NCBI GenBank assembly: GCA_024405335.1
Contig: JAKSOX010000019.1
Coordinates: 1-17,621 of the forward strand
Length of the DNA: 17,621 nucleotides
Direction of reading: 5' to 3'
Source of the DNA: Kiritimatiellia bacterium
GTDB taxonomy: Bacteria > Verrucomicrobiota > Kiritimatiellia > RFP12 > UBA1067
The notes beneath the pieces were generated by a model that searched no databases, had not been told where the DNA came from, and saw only the letters and a list, made by a program, of their open reading frames with translations. A program made the position numbers and the translations under genes. Shown piece by piece: positions 1 through 6,358 of the stretch (within the stretch, counting starts at the first letter, position 1; the number at the start of each line of letters is the position of its first letter).

Positions 1-467
1 GCCACAGCACTGGGCGTATGAAACGAATATTGAGTTGTGAGCTTCTTGCGAAACCGCATCTTTCGCAACACTTCGTTCAATGTGTAGTATCCGCGCTCGT
101 ACATCTTGAAAAGGAACGCCAGCCCGTCATCGGCAATCGGTCCCAAGACCCAGTCATAGCGGTTGTCGCGATTGTGGTCGAGCGACTTCATCCGGGGATT
201 GCGATTCGCAAGCACGAACTTCGCCCAGCTACGACTCCCCGGCTGTGCAAACTTGCGACTGCTCAATTTGCGCATCGCCGCATCATCCACCTCATACACA
301 AGAACGCATCTTCTTCCGCCGCGTTGCCTGACCACACGTCGAGCCATCCGAAGGGCCACGTCATAACTATCAGAAAGGTAGAAACCCCTTCCAAAATCCT
401 TGTGCGGACTGCACTTTGAAAGAAGCACCTTCCCGAAGTTCACATTACTCCCGTGATAAAGGATCAT
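1..467 (-). CDS. DUF3990 protein, putative ADP-ribosyltransferase-like toxin (3' end cut by window edge)
   Basis: The reading frame opens at the ATG at 467 and stays open to base 1, giving 155 codons with no stop, so the C-terminus lies outside the window. The protein begins MILYHGSN, has DFGRGFYLSDS at residues 24-34 and QYSFHT near 146-151, which I recognise as the DUF3990 family (usually about 150-165 aa). Only a short tail is therefore likely missing. From family knowledge, DUF3990 is thought to share the ADP-ribosyltransferase fold; the YHG and GFYLS segments resemble its NAD-binding strands. That activity is not proven here. The start overlaps the stop of the upstream DUF3791 gene in an ATGA, so the two are translationally coupled. 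GC is low: 30 of 60 bases in 1-60, against most of the window. The likely role is the toxic or effector half of a two-gene module. Family assignment is fairly sure; function is not. Confidence 0.82.
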   Translation of the reverse strand, partial: MILYHGSNVNFGKVLLSKCSPHKDFGRGFYLSDSYDVALRMARRVVRQRGGRRCVLVYEVDDAAMRKLSSRKFAQPGSRSWAKFVLANRNPRMKSLDHNRDNRYDWVLGPIADDGLAFLFKMYERGYYTLNEVLRKMRFRKKLTTQYSFHTPSAV

Positions 468-691
468 GCAAACACGCCTCCATTTCTCATGCAAACTTCG
501 GCAAGATCGTCCACCGTCGCATCTATCGACCGGGAATGCTCAACATCGTAGCAGTCCGCCAGGAAATCCAGGCCCTTGAATTTCTGGAGGAAGGAAAAAG
601 CATCCGCAGGCGTCATCTTGTGCGCATGGGCAAAGTCCCCGACACAAGTGACCATGTACTCAATTCTGTTTTTCTTTTCGCTCAAACTCAT
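464..691 (-). CDS. DUF3791 small protein, putative partner of DUF3990
   Basis: This encodes 75 residues starting MSLSEKKNRIEYM and containing MTPADAFSFLQKFKGLDFL. It matches the short helical DUF3791 family (about 65-80 aa), whose typical pattern is a helix, a glycine-containing turn, then a D-F-L..Y-x-x-x-H segment; here residues 40-52 read GLDFLADCYDVEH. I chose the ATG at 691 because it gives the usual family length and has GGGAT about 5 nt upstream. An ATG at 703, or a TTG at 817 giving 117 aa, is possible, but the added residues do not resemble the family. Its TGA overlaps the ATG of the DUF3990 gene in ATGA. DUF3791 and DUF3990 genes recur side by side in gut bacteria, so an antitoxin or regulatory partner role is inferred from context. 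No DNA-binding motif is obvious. Confidence 0.8.
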   Translation of the reverse strand: MSLSEKKNRIEYMVTCVGDFAHAHKMTPADAFSFLQKFKGLDFLADCYDVEHSRSIDATVDDLAEVCMRNGGVFA

Positions 692-863
692 AGCCGATCC
701 CATCACGGATGATGAAAACACGCCATGCGGATTTTCAACCACGCACGCCCTCGCGCTCCGGATTTCCCGGTGGAGAAGCCGGACGTTTCTGTCCACACGA
801 CTGGTCTGTCGTTTCAATCAACCGCGAAAACCTCTTTGATTTTCCTGTGTTCCACTGGCGCGA
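692..863 (-). other. Probable 5' leader of the DUF3791-DUF3990 transcript
   Basis: The DUF gene promoter at 864-892 places transcription start near 857, about 165 nt before the chosen start codon at 691. I see no recognised riboswitch or tRNA-like fold. The DUF3791 frame stays open upward to a TTG at 817, and a 28-codon TTG-initiated frame also fits inside with an AGAGG upstream, but neither is convincing. The leader may hold a control element, or the true start may lie further upstream. Confidence 0.35.
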
Positions 864-892
864 ATTGTATCAGAACATTGGCCATGGCGCAA
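864..892 (-). promoter_or_regulatory. Promoter of the DUF3791-DUF3990 unit
   Basis: On the minus strand TTGCGC (892-887) is followed after exactly 17 nt by TACAAT (869-864). This is a good sigma70-type match, and its -35 shares the TTGC core with three other promoters in this window. It lies between the kinase gene and the DUF pair, so the pair is probably transcribed separately from the sigma-kinase operon. Confidence 0.7.
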
Positions 893-894
893 CG

Positions 895-917
895 AAAAAA
901 CGCCTTTTCGCGGGGCG
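895..917 (-). terminator. Weak candidate terminator after the kinase gene
   Basis: The minus strand shows CGCC (917-914), a 9-nt loop, GGCG (904-901), then six T (900-895). The stem is only 4 bp, so this is a weak Rho-independent terminator candidate. It sits 70 bp past the kinase stop and directly ahead of the -35 of the next promoter. Confidence 0.27.
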
Positions 918-987
918 GGCGGGCGTGGTAAACGCACGGGAAACGAGCGCTCACTTTTGGAAGGCGGCGGAAACCGAGGCGTCAATC

Positions 988-2427
988 CTACTCCCATTCG
1001 CGCTCGAGGATGCGCAATCCTTGAACGCCGTGCATTCGTTCGAGTTGCTCTTTGTCCGTCGGTCCTTTGAAGCAAATCTCGTCGCTCGCGCCGTCAAATC
1101 CCTCGATGCATCCGCCAACCACGCCATTCGGCGGTTTGTCCTGTTCCGTGAAGTTCAAATACGCGCCGCCTTCGAACACGTAGCGGACGTTTGCCTTGTC
1201 GATTGAAATGGGCGAACGGTTGAACAGGAAGCAATTCTTGAGATGCAGGCGGACAATCCCATCCTTTGCCTGGACGTCCGCCGCGAGAATGCCGGGGCCT
1301 TCGACGAAATACTCGCGCGATGAATCCAGGACGATCGGGCGATCGAACGCATTCGTCCGTCCGTTCAAGCGCACAAACGTGGCTTCGACCGGCTTTTGGA
1401 CCTGCCGACTGGCCCGTTCTGGGGCGACAAGCGTCGAATTGCCGACCTTGTTCGTGACGAGGCGTTCCCAAACCAATTCTTCGACCACGAGGTTGGTGGA
1501 AACGTTCTCGCAAAGAGCCCGCCAGGCGACCGCCGGCGCGATTGCCGTCCGCCACAAACCGACTGACACGCCCGCAACGAGAACCGTCAAGCCGAGCACC
1601 GCCGCGACAAGCGCCGCGCGCCGCCTGTCGTTTCGCCGCCGTATCGCACGCGCCAGGGCCTCCACCGACGGATACCGCCGTCCGGGAATCGAACTGGTCG
1701 CGCGGCGGATGATTGGCAACCAGCAACGCGGCGGATCCGAGCCGAACGCCATGTCGGCCAAACGCCCTATCGCGTGGACGTCCGCCGCCGCCGTCACCGC
1801 GCCGCCCAACATCTGTTCCGGGGCCGCGTATCGCGGCGTGCCCACGCCGACCGGACTTCCCGACACCACCGAAACGTCGCTCTCCGGTTCGGGCGACTTC
1901 TCGACGTCTTTGGCCAGCCCCAAATCGATCAGGACGACGTCCCCGTTCGCGCGGCGCATGACGTTCGACGGTTTGACGTCGCGATGCACGATTCCCGCAT
2001 GGTGGAGCGCCGAAACGGCTTTGCAAATCGCCAGCAGATAATCGGCGACGGCGGCGTCGGACGTCGGCAAATCGGCGGGCTCCAGCAACTCGGTCACCAA
2101 ATACGGACGGCCGCCGACTTCGCCGGAATCGAGCAGCTTCGGCAAAAACGGCGACAGCGACGCCGACAAGATCTTGATTTCCCTCGCAAACCGCGCCCGG
2201 GAAGCGGCGTCGTCCTTCAACAAGACCTTGAGCGCCGCCGCGCCTACCGCGTCGCCCGCCAGCGGAACCACCCGGCACACTTCGGCGTTTCCGCCGCGCC
2301 CCAAAAACTCCGTTACCCGCCAACCACCCCAAACGGAACCGGCACGGCAAAACTTGGGACCGGCCACGGGGCCGTGCTTGGCGAGAAATCCGTCCAGTCC
2401 GCTCAGGATCGGAACGTCGCTTGTCAT
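988..2427 (-). CDS. Transmembrane Ser/Thr protein kinase paired with an ECF sigma factor
   Basis: This is a 479-residue protein with a Hanks-type kinase domain. It shows the glycine loop GRGGNAEV (43-50), catalytic Lys67 in AALKV, Glu83, the loop HRDVKPSN (148-155), Mg-binding DLG (168-170) and APE (202-204). All key catalytic residues are present, so it should be active. The C-lobe after APE is compact. A hydrophobic helix at about 271-291 follows, preceded by an Arg-rich stop-transfer (RRRNDRRR). The remaining 188 residues should be outside the membrane; they look beta-rich and I do not recognise the domain. The start is the ATG at 2427, which overlaps the sigma gene's TGA in ATGA. The open frame extends further upstream, but only as a shadow of the sigma gene. 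A sensor kinase acting on the coupled sigma factor or its partner is inferred. Confidence 0.9.
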   Translation of the reverse strand: MTSDVPILSGLDGFLAKHGPVAGPKFCRAGSVWGGWRVTEFLGRGGNAEVCRVVPLAGDAVGAAALKVLLKDDAASRARFAREIKILSASLSPFLPKLLDSGEVGGRPYLVTELLEPADLPTSDAAVADYLLAICKAVSALHHAGIVHRDVKPSNVMRRANGDVVLIDLGLAKDVEKSPEPESDVSVVSGSPVGVGTPRYAAPEQMLGGAVTAAADVHAIGRLADMAFGSDPPRCWLPIIRRATSSIPGRRYPSVEALARAIRRRNDRRRAALVAAVLGLTVLVAGVSVGLWRTAIAPAVAWRALCENVSTNLVVEELVWERLVTNKVGNSTLVAPERASRQVQKPVEATFVRLNGRTNAFDRPIVLDSSREYFVEGPGILAADVQAKDGIVRLHLKNCFLFNRSPISIDKANVRYVFEGGAYLNFTEQDKPPNGVVGGCIEGFDGASDEICFKGPTDKEQLERMHGVQGLRILEREWE

Positions 2428-3038
2428 GCGTTGGCCATCGCCTCCACGCAACGCCGCAACCGCCGCAACGCGCGTTCTTTCATTTTCACCACGGTGTTGT
2501 ACGGGAGCCCGAAGGCCTCCGCAACGGCTTCCGGCTTCGCGCCGTCGATGGCCAAGCGGACGAAAACCTGTTTCGTGCGCTCGTGAACCGACTCGTCCGC
2601 CAAAAATTGCTGAAGCGCGATCTCGTAGACGTCTTCCCGCCATTTCTTGTATTCGGCTTCGTCCATGGCGGCGGATGCGTCAGGCCGAGCGCTTTCCTCG
2701 GCGGCGCGCTTCTTCAAGGACGCATCGCGTTGGCAAGCCGAAAGCGCCTTGAGCGCCTTGTTGCGGAGGACGCCCGTCAGATAGTTGTGGAAACGCCCCT
2801 TCATCTGCGGATCGTACACGTAATTCGGCAGCGCCTTGGCGAGCGCCGCGAAGGTTTCCTGGACGACGTCATCGGCGTCCAACGTCGGGAACCGCTCGCG
2901 CACGAACGCGCGCATCATCGGCTCGTAGCGGGCGTGGAAAACGGCCCACCGCGCATGCTGCGTGTCGGCCAAATCCCGCAAAAGCGTCGTCGACGTGTCC
3001 GGCACGTCGTTCGTCATCTCGCCATTCGCTGTCTTCAT
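2424..3038 (-). CDS. ECF-type RNA polymerase sigma factor
   Basis: This is a 204-residue sigma70-family protein. Region 2 lies at about 29-100, with DADDVVQETFAALAKAL as the core-binding and -10-recognition helices. Region 4 lies at about 138-198, with helix-turn-helix AVAEAFGLPYNTVVKMKERALRRL. A charged, Ala/Lys-rich linker separates them. There is no region 1.1 or 3, as in ECF sigma factors. It is coupled by ATGA to a membrane Ser/Thr kinase; kinase-linked ECF groups are known (for example EcfP with PknT in Vibrio), where phosphorylation activates the sigma factor. Unlike that group, the acidic DADD segment of region 2.2 is present here, so the mechanism may differ. The ATG at 3038 has no Shine-Dalgarno but lies 7 nt after a -10 box, which favours this start through leaderless initiation. 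The alternative is the ATG at 3017. Confidence 0.88.
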   Translation of the reverse strand: MKTANGEMTNDVPDTSTTLLRDLADTQHARWAVFHARYEPMMRAFVRERFPTLDADDVVQETFAALAKALPNYVYDPQMKGRFHNYLTGVLRNKALKALSACQRDASLKKRAAEESARPDASAAMDEAEYKKWREDVYEIALQQFLADESVHERTKQVFVRLAIDGAKPEAVAEAFGLPYNTVVKMKERALRRLRRCVEAMANA

Positions 3039-3045
3039 GGGACGA

Positions 3046-3075
3046 AGTGTACCACAACCACCGTCCGCTTGGCAA
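3046..3075 (-). promoter_or_regulatory. Promoter of the sigma-kinase operon, leaderless geometry
   Basis: TTGCCA (3075-3070), 18 nt, then TACACT (3051-3046) read on the minus strand. Only 7 nt separate the -10 box from the ATG at 3038, so the transcript would begin at or within a base or two of the start codon. No ribosome binding site precedes that ATG, which fits leaderless translation. Confidence 0.6.
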
Positions 3076-3082
3076 CGCCCGA

Positions 3083-3132
3083 AACACTTTTATGAACTTT
3101 CAAACGCCAGTACGCAACACTTTTATGAACTT
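3083..3132. repeat. Two exact 17-bp direct repeats, 33-bp period, upstream of the sigma promoter
   Basis: AACACTTTTATGAACTT occurs at 3083-3099 and again, identically, at 3116-3132 on the plus strand. The start-to-start distance is 33 bp, about three helical turns, and the nearer copy ends 8 bp from the -35 element. The sequence is AT-rich in a GC-rich region and non-coding. This is the layout of tandem regulator-binding sites on one face of the DNA. Confidence 0.8.
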
Positions 3133-3201
3133 GCGAACGGCTGGATGCCCGCCGTTTGCGTCTTTTTGAAACGCCACGATCACCGATTTCGCGCAAAACG
3201 C

Positions 3202-4464
3202 TCACTTCACCAACACCGCAAAGCCGCCGCCCCGCGACGCGCGGAGATCGAAAACCGCAGTCTCCCGGTGGATGCTCGCCCCGCCGTCCAAAACGTCGAA
3301 CGTCGCCTTCCAAACGCCCTTGCGCGGTTGCCATTCGACCGACCCCTCGCCCGGCCGATTCACGAGCACCCGCGGCGTCCCCGCTTCCAACCAGTTCCGC
3401 ACGTCGGAATCAGTTCCCGCCAACTCGACCACCGTCACCTTGGCGACGGACGCGGCGCTCACGCCCACCACGTCGCCGATCCAGTTCGTGGAGGAATACG
3501 CGAACGGCAGCACGTCGCGGAGCAGTCTCGGCGTCCGCACGCCCTCGCGCAGGTCGACGCGAACTCCGCCCGCGCCATCCGCGCGGGAGCTTTCGGGCTG
3601 CTCCTCCCAGCGCACGTTGCGGATCGCCACCGCGCCTTCGGCCCCCGCTACGTGGACGAACGACGCCACGCGCGTTCCATGATCCGCGAACGCAATCTCG
3701 CGCGGAACCCATTCCGCCGCCGCCTCGGACAAGGTCTCCGCCACCGCGCCGTCGACCGACACCTCCAACGTGCCGCCCGTCAGACGGTACTCGTAGCGCA
3801 AAACGCCACAACCCTTAAAGGTGAACGTCGTCGCCGTCCGCGTGCCCGGCGCCAGACCCTCGTCAGTCGCAATGCCCGACCGCGCCGTCGCCGAATCGAC
3901 CGGCTGCCACGGCGACTGCGCGTCCTGCCCGACGGCGATTTCGTGCGTGATCTCCGCCAGCGCCGCCGCTTCGACTTCGGCCTGGGACGCCAGGTAGACG
4001 GCGGCCTGCGAGAAGTCCAGATAACCGTAAAGCGTCGCCGATCCGTCGACGACGCCGCCCTTGCTGACCACGTGCGAAAGCTGGTAGATCTTCTTCGAGA
4101 TTTCGACGGGGCGCCAGTCGAACGCCCCACGCCCCGTCGTCGCCGCCAACACCGTCACCGCCGGAGTGCCGTCGGGCGAGAAAGCGCCGTTCGACCACGT
4201 CCCTGCCCGCGCCGTGACCGTCACCGTGCGCGTCGCGTCTACCGACGCGTCCAGATCCCAACCGACGGCGGAATACGCGAGATTCCGCAGCGCAGGCTCG
4301 TTTTCGAGTTTCGCCACGGGAAAAACCACGCGCAAGTCCATCGGCTGGAGGATCTCGACGTCCCGCGTCCAAGTCGACGTCGTCAGCTCGCCCTCGCGCA
4401 CCCCCGCGGCGGCAAGCCCCGCGACAACCGCCAGCGCCAACGTCGCGTTCCACCTTCCGTTCAT
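3202..4464 (-). CDS. Secreted multidomain beta-sandwich protein of unknown function
   Basis: This is a 420-residue protein with a Sec signal peptide (MNGRWNATLALAVVAGLAAAG). The N-terminal part is beta-rich. A middle segment (about 185-292) has the pattern of adhesin-like domains with GxLRYEYRLTGGTLEVSVDG and a closing AIRNVRWEE. The C-terminal segment (about 300-418) runs from VDLREGVRTP to VEWQPRKGVWKATFDV, which resembles repeated extracellular modules in PVC bacteria. No catalytic motif is visible. I start at the ATG at 4464 because CGGAG lies 8 nt upstream; an in-frame TTG at 4470 would sit too close to that site. The gene begins 36 bp after the stop of the FGE-like gene and is probably co-transcribed with it. 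An interaction between the two in the envelope or outside the cell is inference. Confidence 0.72.
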   Translation of the reverse strand: MNGRWNATLALAVVAGLAAAGVREGELTTSTWTRDVEILQPMDLRVVFPVAKLENEPALRNLAYSAVGWDLDASVDATRTVTVTARAGTWSNGAFSPDGTPAVTVLAATTGRGAFDWRPVEISKKIYQLSHVVSKGGVVDGSATLYGYLDFSQAAVYLASQAEVEAAALAEITHEIAVGQDAQSPWQPVDSATARSGIATDEGLAPGTRTATTFTFKGCGVLRYEYRLTGGTLEVSVDGAVAETLSEAAAEWVPREIAFADHGTRVASFVHVAGAEGAVAIRNVRWEEQPESSRADGAGGVRVDLREGVRTPRLLRDVLPFAYSSTNWIGDVVGVSAASVAKVTVVELAGTDSDVRNWLEAGTPRVLVNRPGEGSVEWQPRKGVWKATFDVLDGGASIHRETAVFDLRASRGGGFAVLVK

Positions 4465-4500
4465 CGTCAAATCTCCGAGCTCGACGCGCCCTTGCCGCCT

Positions 4501-5793
4501 TCAGGGCAAGTCCCTGAACAGACGAAAACCGACGCTTTCGTACTTGGACGTCGGGTCGAATGGCTCCCGTTTCGCCGACCGGCAGTTCCCGACGTTCTGG
4601 TTCCAGGCGCCGCCCCGTATCACGCGCTTCGTCCCGGAGTTCCCGGAGTCCGGCCCCTTCGGATCGACGAACTGCTTCAGCTCCTCCACGTCCGTCTGAA
4701 GCCAGTCGCGGCACCATTCGTAGACGTTGCCGTGCATGTCGTACAAACCCCAGGCGTTCGGTTCGTAGGAACCCACGACCGTGTGCTTTTCCGAAATCTC
4801 GCCGCGACCGTCGGACTGGTTGTTCTCGTACCGCCCGAGCCGGCGAAGCTGCACTTCCTGTGCGGCGGAGTCGGCGTTGTTGTAGGCGTTCGTGGTGTTG
4901 AACGCGCTGGCCGTCCCCGCGCGGCAGGCGTATTCCCATTGAAACTCAGTCGGCAAATCGAATCCCGTCACGGGAACCGTGTAGTTTCCCGCCTCGTCCT
5001 TCGATTTGCACTTGGCAAGCAGTTTGCCCATGAACGAACCCGTCCCGGGCGCGGTCGTCGTCGGCCAATTGCCGCCGCGGACTGCGTTGTAGTCCATGTT
5101 CTCGACGGGACGGCAGTCGCCTTTGTATTTGGACGGATCCGCACCCGTCACGTTCAGGTACTGCTTCTGGGTTATCTCGAAAAGACCGACGTAGAACGGT
5201 TTGGAAAGCGTCACAGGATGCTGCCGTTCGTTGGTGTCGCTGCGGTTTTTCTCGTCGCCGGGAGAACCCGCCACGTAGGAACCGGGGTGGATGCGCCGGA
5301 GGACGATCTTGTCCGTCTTGTATTCGTCCACGTTGAATCCGTTCGACGGTGCGCCGTTCAGGAAATCGACGGGATAGACCGTCGCCGCCGAACCCTTCGA
5401 GACGTCGATCACCATGTACGTCTCGGCGTAGTGGACGAGCGAGACGTGCATCTCGGCCCGGTCGGTGCGGGTCGTGACGCCGTCGGCATGGGCGTCCCAG
5501 GTGATGCGGTGCTTGCCCGCCGAAAGCGGCAACGGCACCTGCAGAAAGGTGATCGCGCGGTTCGTGACGGCCGGCGCGGCGGCGCGGTCAACCATCAGCA
5601 CTTCGAGGCAATCGTCGACTTCCAACGCCTCGCCGTCGCCGAAGCCGATGGTGTAGTCGACGTCCACGAGTCCGTTCCACGGATAGCGCTGTTTGATCTG
5701 ATCCACCTGCAAAACGACGCCGCGGACCTCCGCCGCGGCGAACGCCGCCGTCGCAGCCAGCGCCGCAACTGCGAGTTTTTTTGCGAACTTCAT
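4501..5793 (-). CDS. Secreted formylglycine-generating-enzyme-like (SUMF1/FGE-sulfatase fold) protein, probably non-catalytic
   Basis: This is a 430-residue protein. A Sec signal peptide (1-21) leads into a beta-sandwich module at about 22-135 (QRYPWNGLVDVDYTI) and then an FGE-sulfatase domain at about 160-428. Family landmarks are IHPGSYVAGSPGDE, HPVTLSKPFYVGLFEIT, LPTEFQWEYACRAGT, GLYDMHGNVYEW and RVIRGGAWN...GFRLF. True FGE needs two copper-binding cysteines spaced C-x4-C after GGS[FYW]. Aligned without gaps, the second position is Cys404 but the first is Gln399, so sulfatase activation is unlikely. Such domains often act as binding folds. The start is the ATG at 5793 with AAGGGA 5 nt upstream. 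It lies 58 bp after the ybaK-like gene, with no clear TTGC-type promoter between, so read-through from upstream is possible. No sulfatase gene is seen nearby. Confidence 0.85.
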   Translation of the reverse strand: MKFAKKLAVAALAATAAFAAAEVRGVVLQVDQIKQRYPWNGLVDVDYTIGFGDGEALEVDDCLEVLMVDRAAAPAVTNRAITFLQVPLPLSAGKHRITWDAHADGVTTRTDRAEMHVSLVHYAETYMVIDVSKGSAATVYPVDFLNGAPSNGFNVDEYKTDKIVLRRIHPGSYVAGSPGDEKNRSDTNERQHPVTLSKPFYVGLFEITQKQYLNVTGADPSKYKGDCRPVENMDYNAVRGGNWPTTTAPGTGSFMGKLLAKCKSKDEAGNYTVPVTGFDLPTEFQWEYACRAGTASAFNTTNAYNNADSAAQEVQLRRLGRYENNQSDGRGEISEKHTVVGSYEPNAWGLYDMHGNVYEWCRDWLQTDVEELKQFVDPKGPDSGNSGTKRVIRGGAWNQNVGNCRSAKREPFDPTSKYESVGFRLFRDLP

Positions 5794-5851
5794 CGTTGTC
5801 CCTTCATGTTCTCAACGCTTCGAAGGATAGCATGTACGGCTCGGCGCGCCC

Positions 5852-6358
5852 TCATGTCGGGGCGTTCGTCGCCTGCGCCGCGTCCACGGGAACCGTGAGC
5901 CCCGGAAGCGCCTTGTCGACGTCCGCCGGTTTCATCGCCACGAGGATGCCGCGATGTCCCGCGTTCACGTAGATCTCGGGCAAATCGTAGATCGTGCGCT
6001 GCACGTACACCGTCATGCGCTTGCGCGTGCCGAACGGCGACGTGCCGCCCACGTGGTAGCCGGAATGGCGGTCCGCCGTGGCCGGCGCGCAGGTCCGGAC
6101 CGTCTTCACGCCGCGCGCGCGAGCGAGATTTTTCGTGGATATCTCGCAGTCGCCGTGCATCAGGCACACGAACGGTTTTCCGTCCTCGTCCTCGAGGATG
6201 ATGGTCTTGATCGTGGCGTGGTGGTCCAGCCCGAGTTCCGTCGCGGCCTGGATCGTGCCGCCGTGCTCCACGTAGTCGTAGCAACGCGCCTCGTACGCGA
6301 CCTTCGCCGCGTCGAGCGCGCGCAGCGCGTTCGTCATCGGTATCGTGGTGGGTTTCAC
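5852..6358 (-). CDS. ybaK: YbaK/EbsC-family aminoacyl-tRNA deacylase
   Basis: This 168-residue protein matches the YbaK/ProX editing-domain family, which hydrolyses mischarged tRNAs such as Cys-tRNA(Pro). It carries the conserved lysine segment HHATIKTIILED, the central LARARGVKTV and the hallmark GYHVGGTSPFGTRKRMTVYV near the C-terminus. Length is normal for a stand-alone deacylase. I start at the GTG at 6358, which forms a GTGA overlap with the metY stop and has GCAGGTG just upstream. The ATG at 6337 (161 aa) is the alternative but has no ribosome binding site. Substrate specificity cannot be read from sequence alone, so the symbol is tentative. Position at the end of an amino-acid gene block is consistent with a translation-quality role. 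Confidence 0.85.
   Translation of the reverse strand: MKPTTIPMTNALRALDAAKVAYEARCYDYVEHGGTIQAATELGLDHHATIKTIILEDEDGKPFVCLMHGDCEISTKNLARARGVKTVRTCAPATADRHSGYHVGGTSPFGTRKRMTVYVQRTIYDLPEIYVNAGHRGILVAMKPADVDKALPGLTVPVDAAQATNAPT

Noticed and set aside
692..817. 117-residue version of DUF3791 starting at TTG 817
   Set aside because: The added residues do not resemble the family and a better-placed ATG with GGGAT exists at 691. Kept only as a leader possibility.
2428..2643. Longer N-terminus for the Ser/Thr kinase
   Set aside because: The extra 72 residues are an out-of-frame shadow of the sigma gene; the ATG at 2427 overlaps the sigma stop in ATGA and directly precedes recognisable kinase sequence.
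3134..3201. Terminator after the secreted beta-sandwich gene
   Set aside because: Only short imperfect inverted repeats around GCGTTT/AAACG are present and none has a GC stem followed by a T-run.
5794..5851. Promoter for the FGE-like gene in the 58-bp gap
   Set aside because: TATCCT at 5829-5824 has no acceptable -35 at 16-18 bp (AGGGCG), so I did not annotate one.
2962..5898. 978-codon open frame on the plus strand, and similar long ones at 6751-8766, 8859-10835 and 12093-14414
   Set aside because: They are antisense to clearly identified genes, are Arg/His/Pro-rich and match no family. High GC at third codon positions of the real genes removes stops from these frames.
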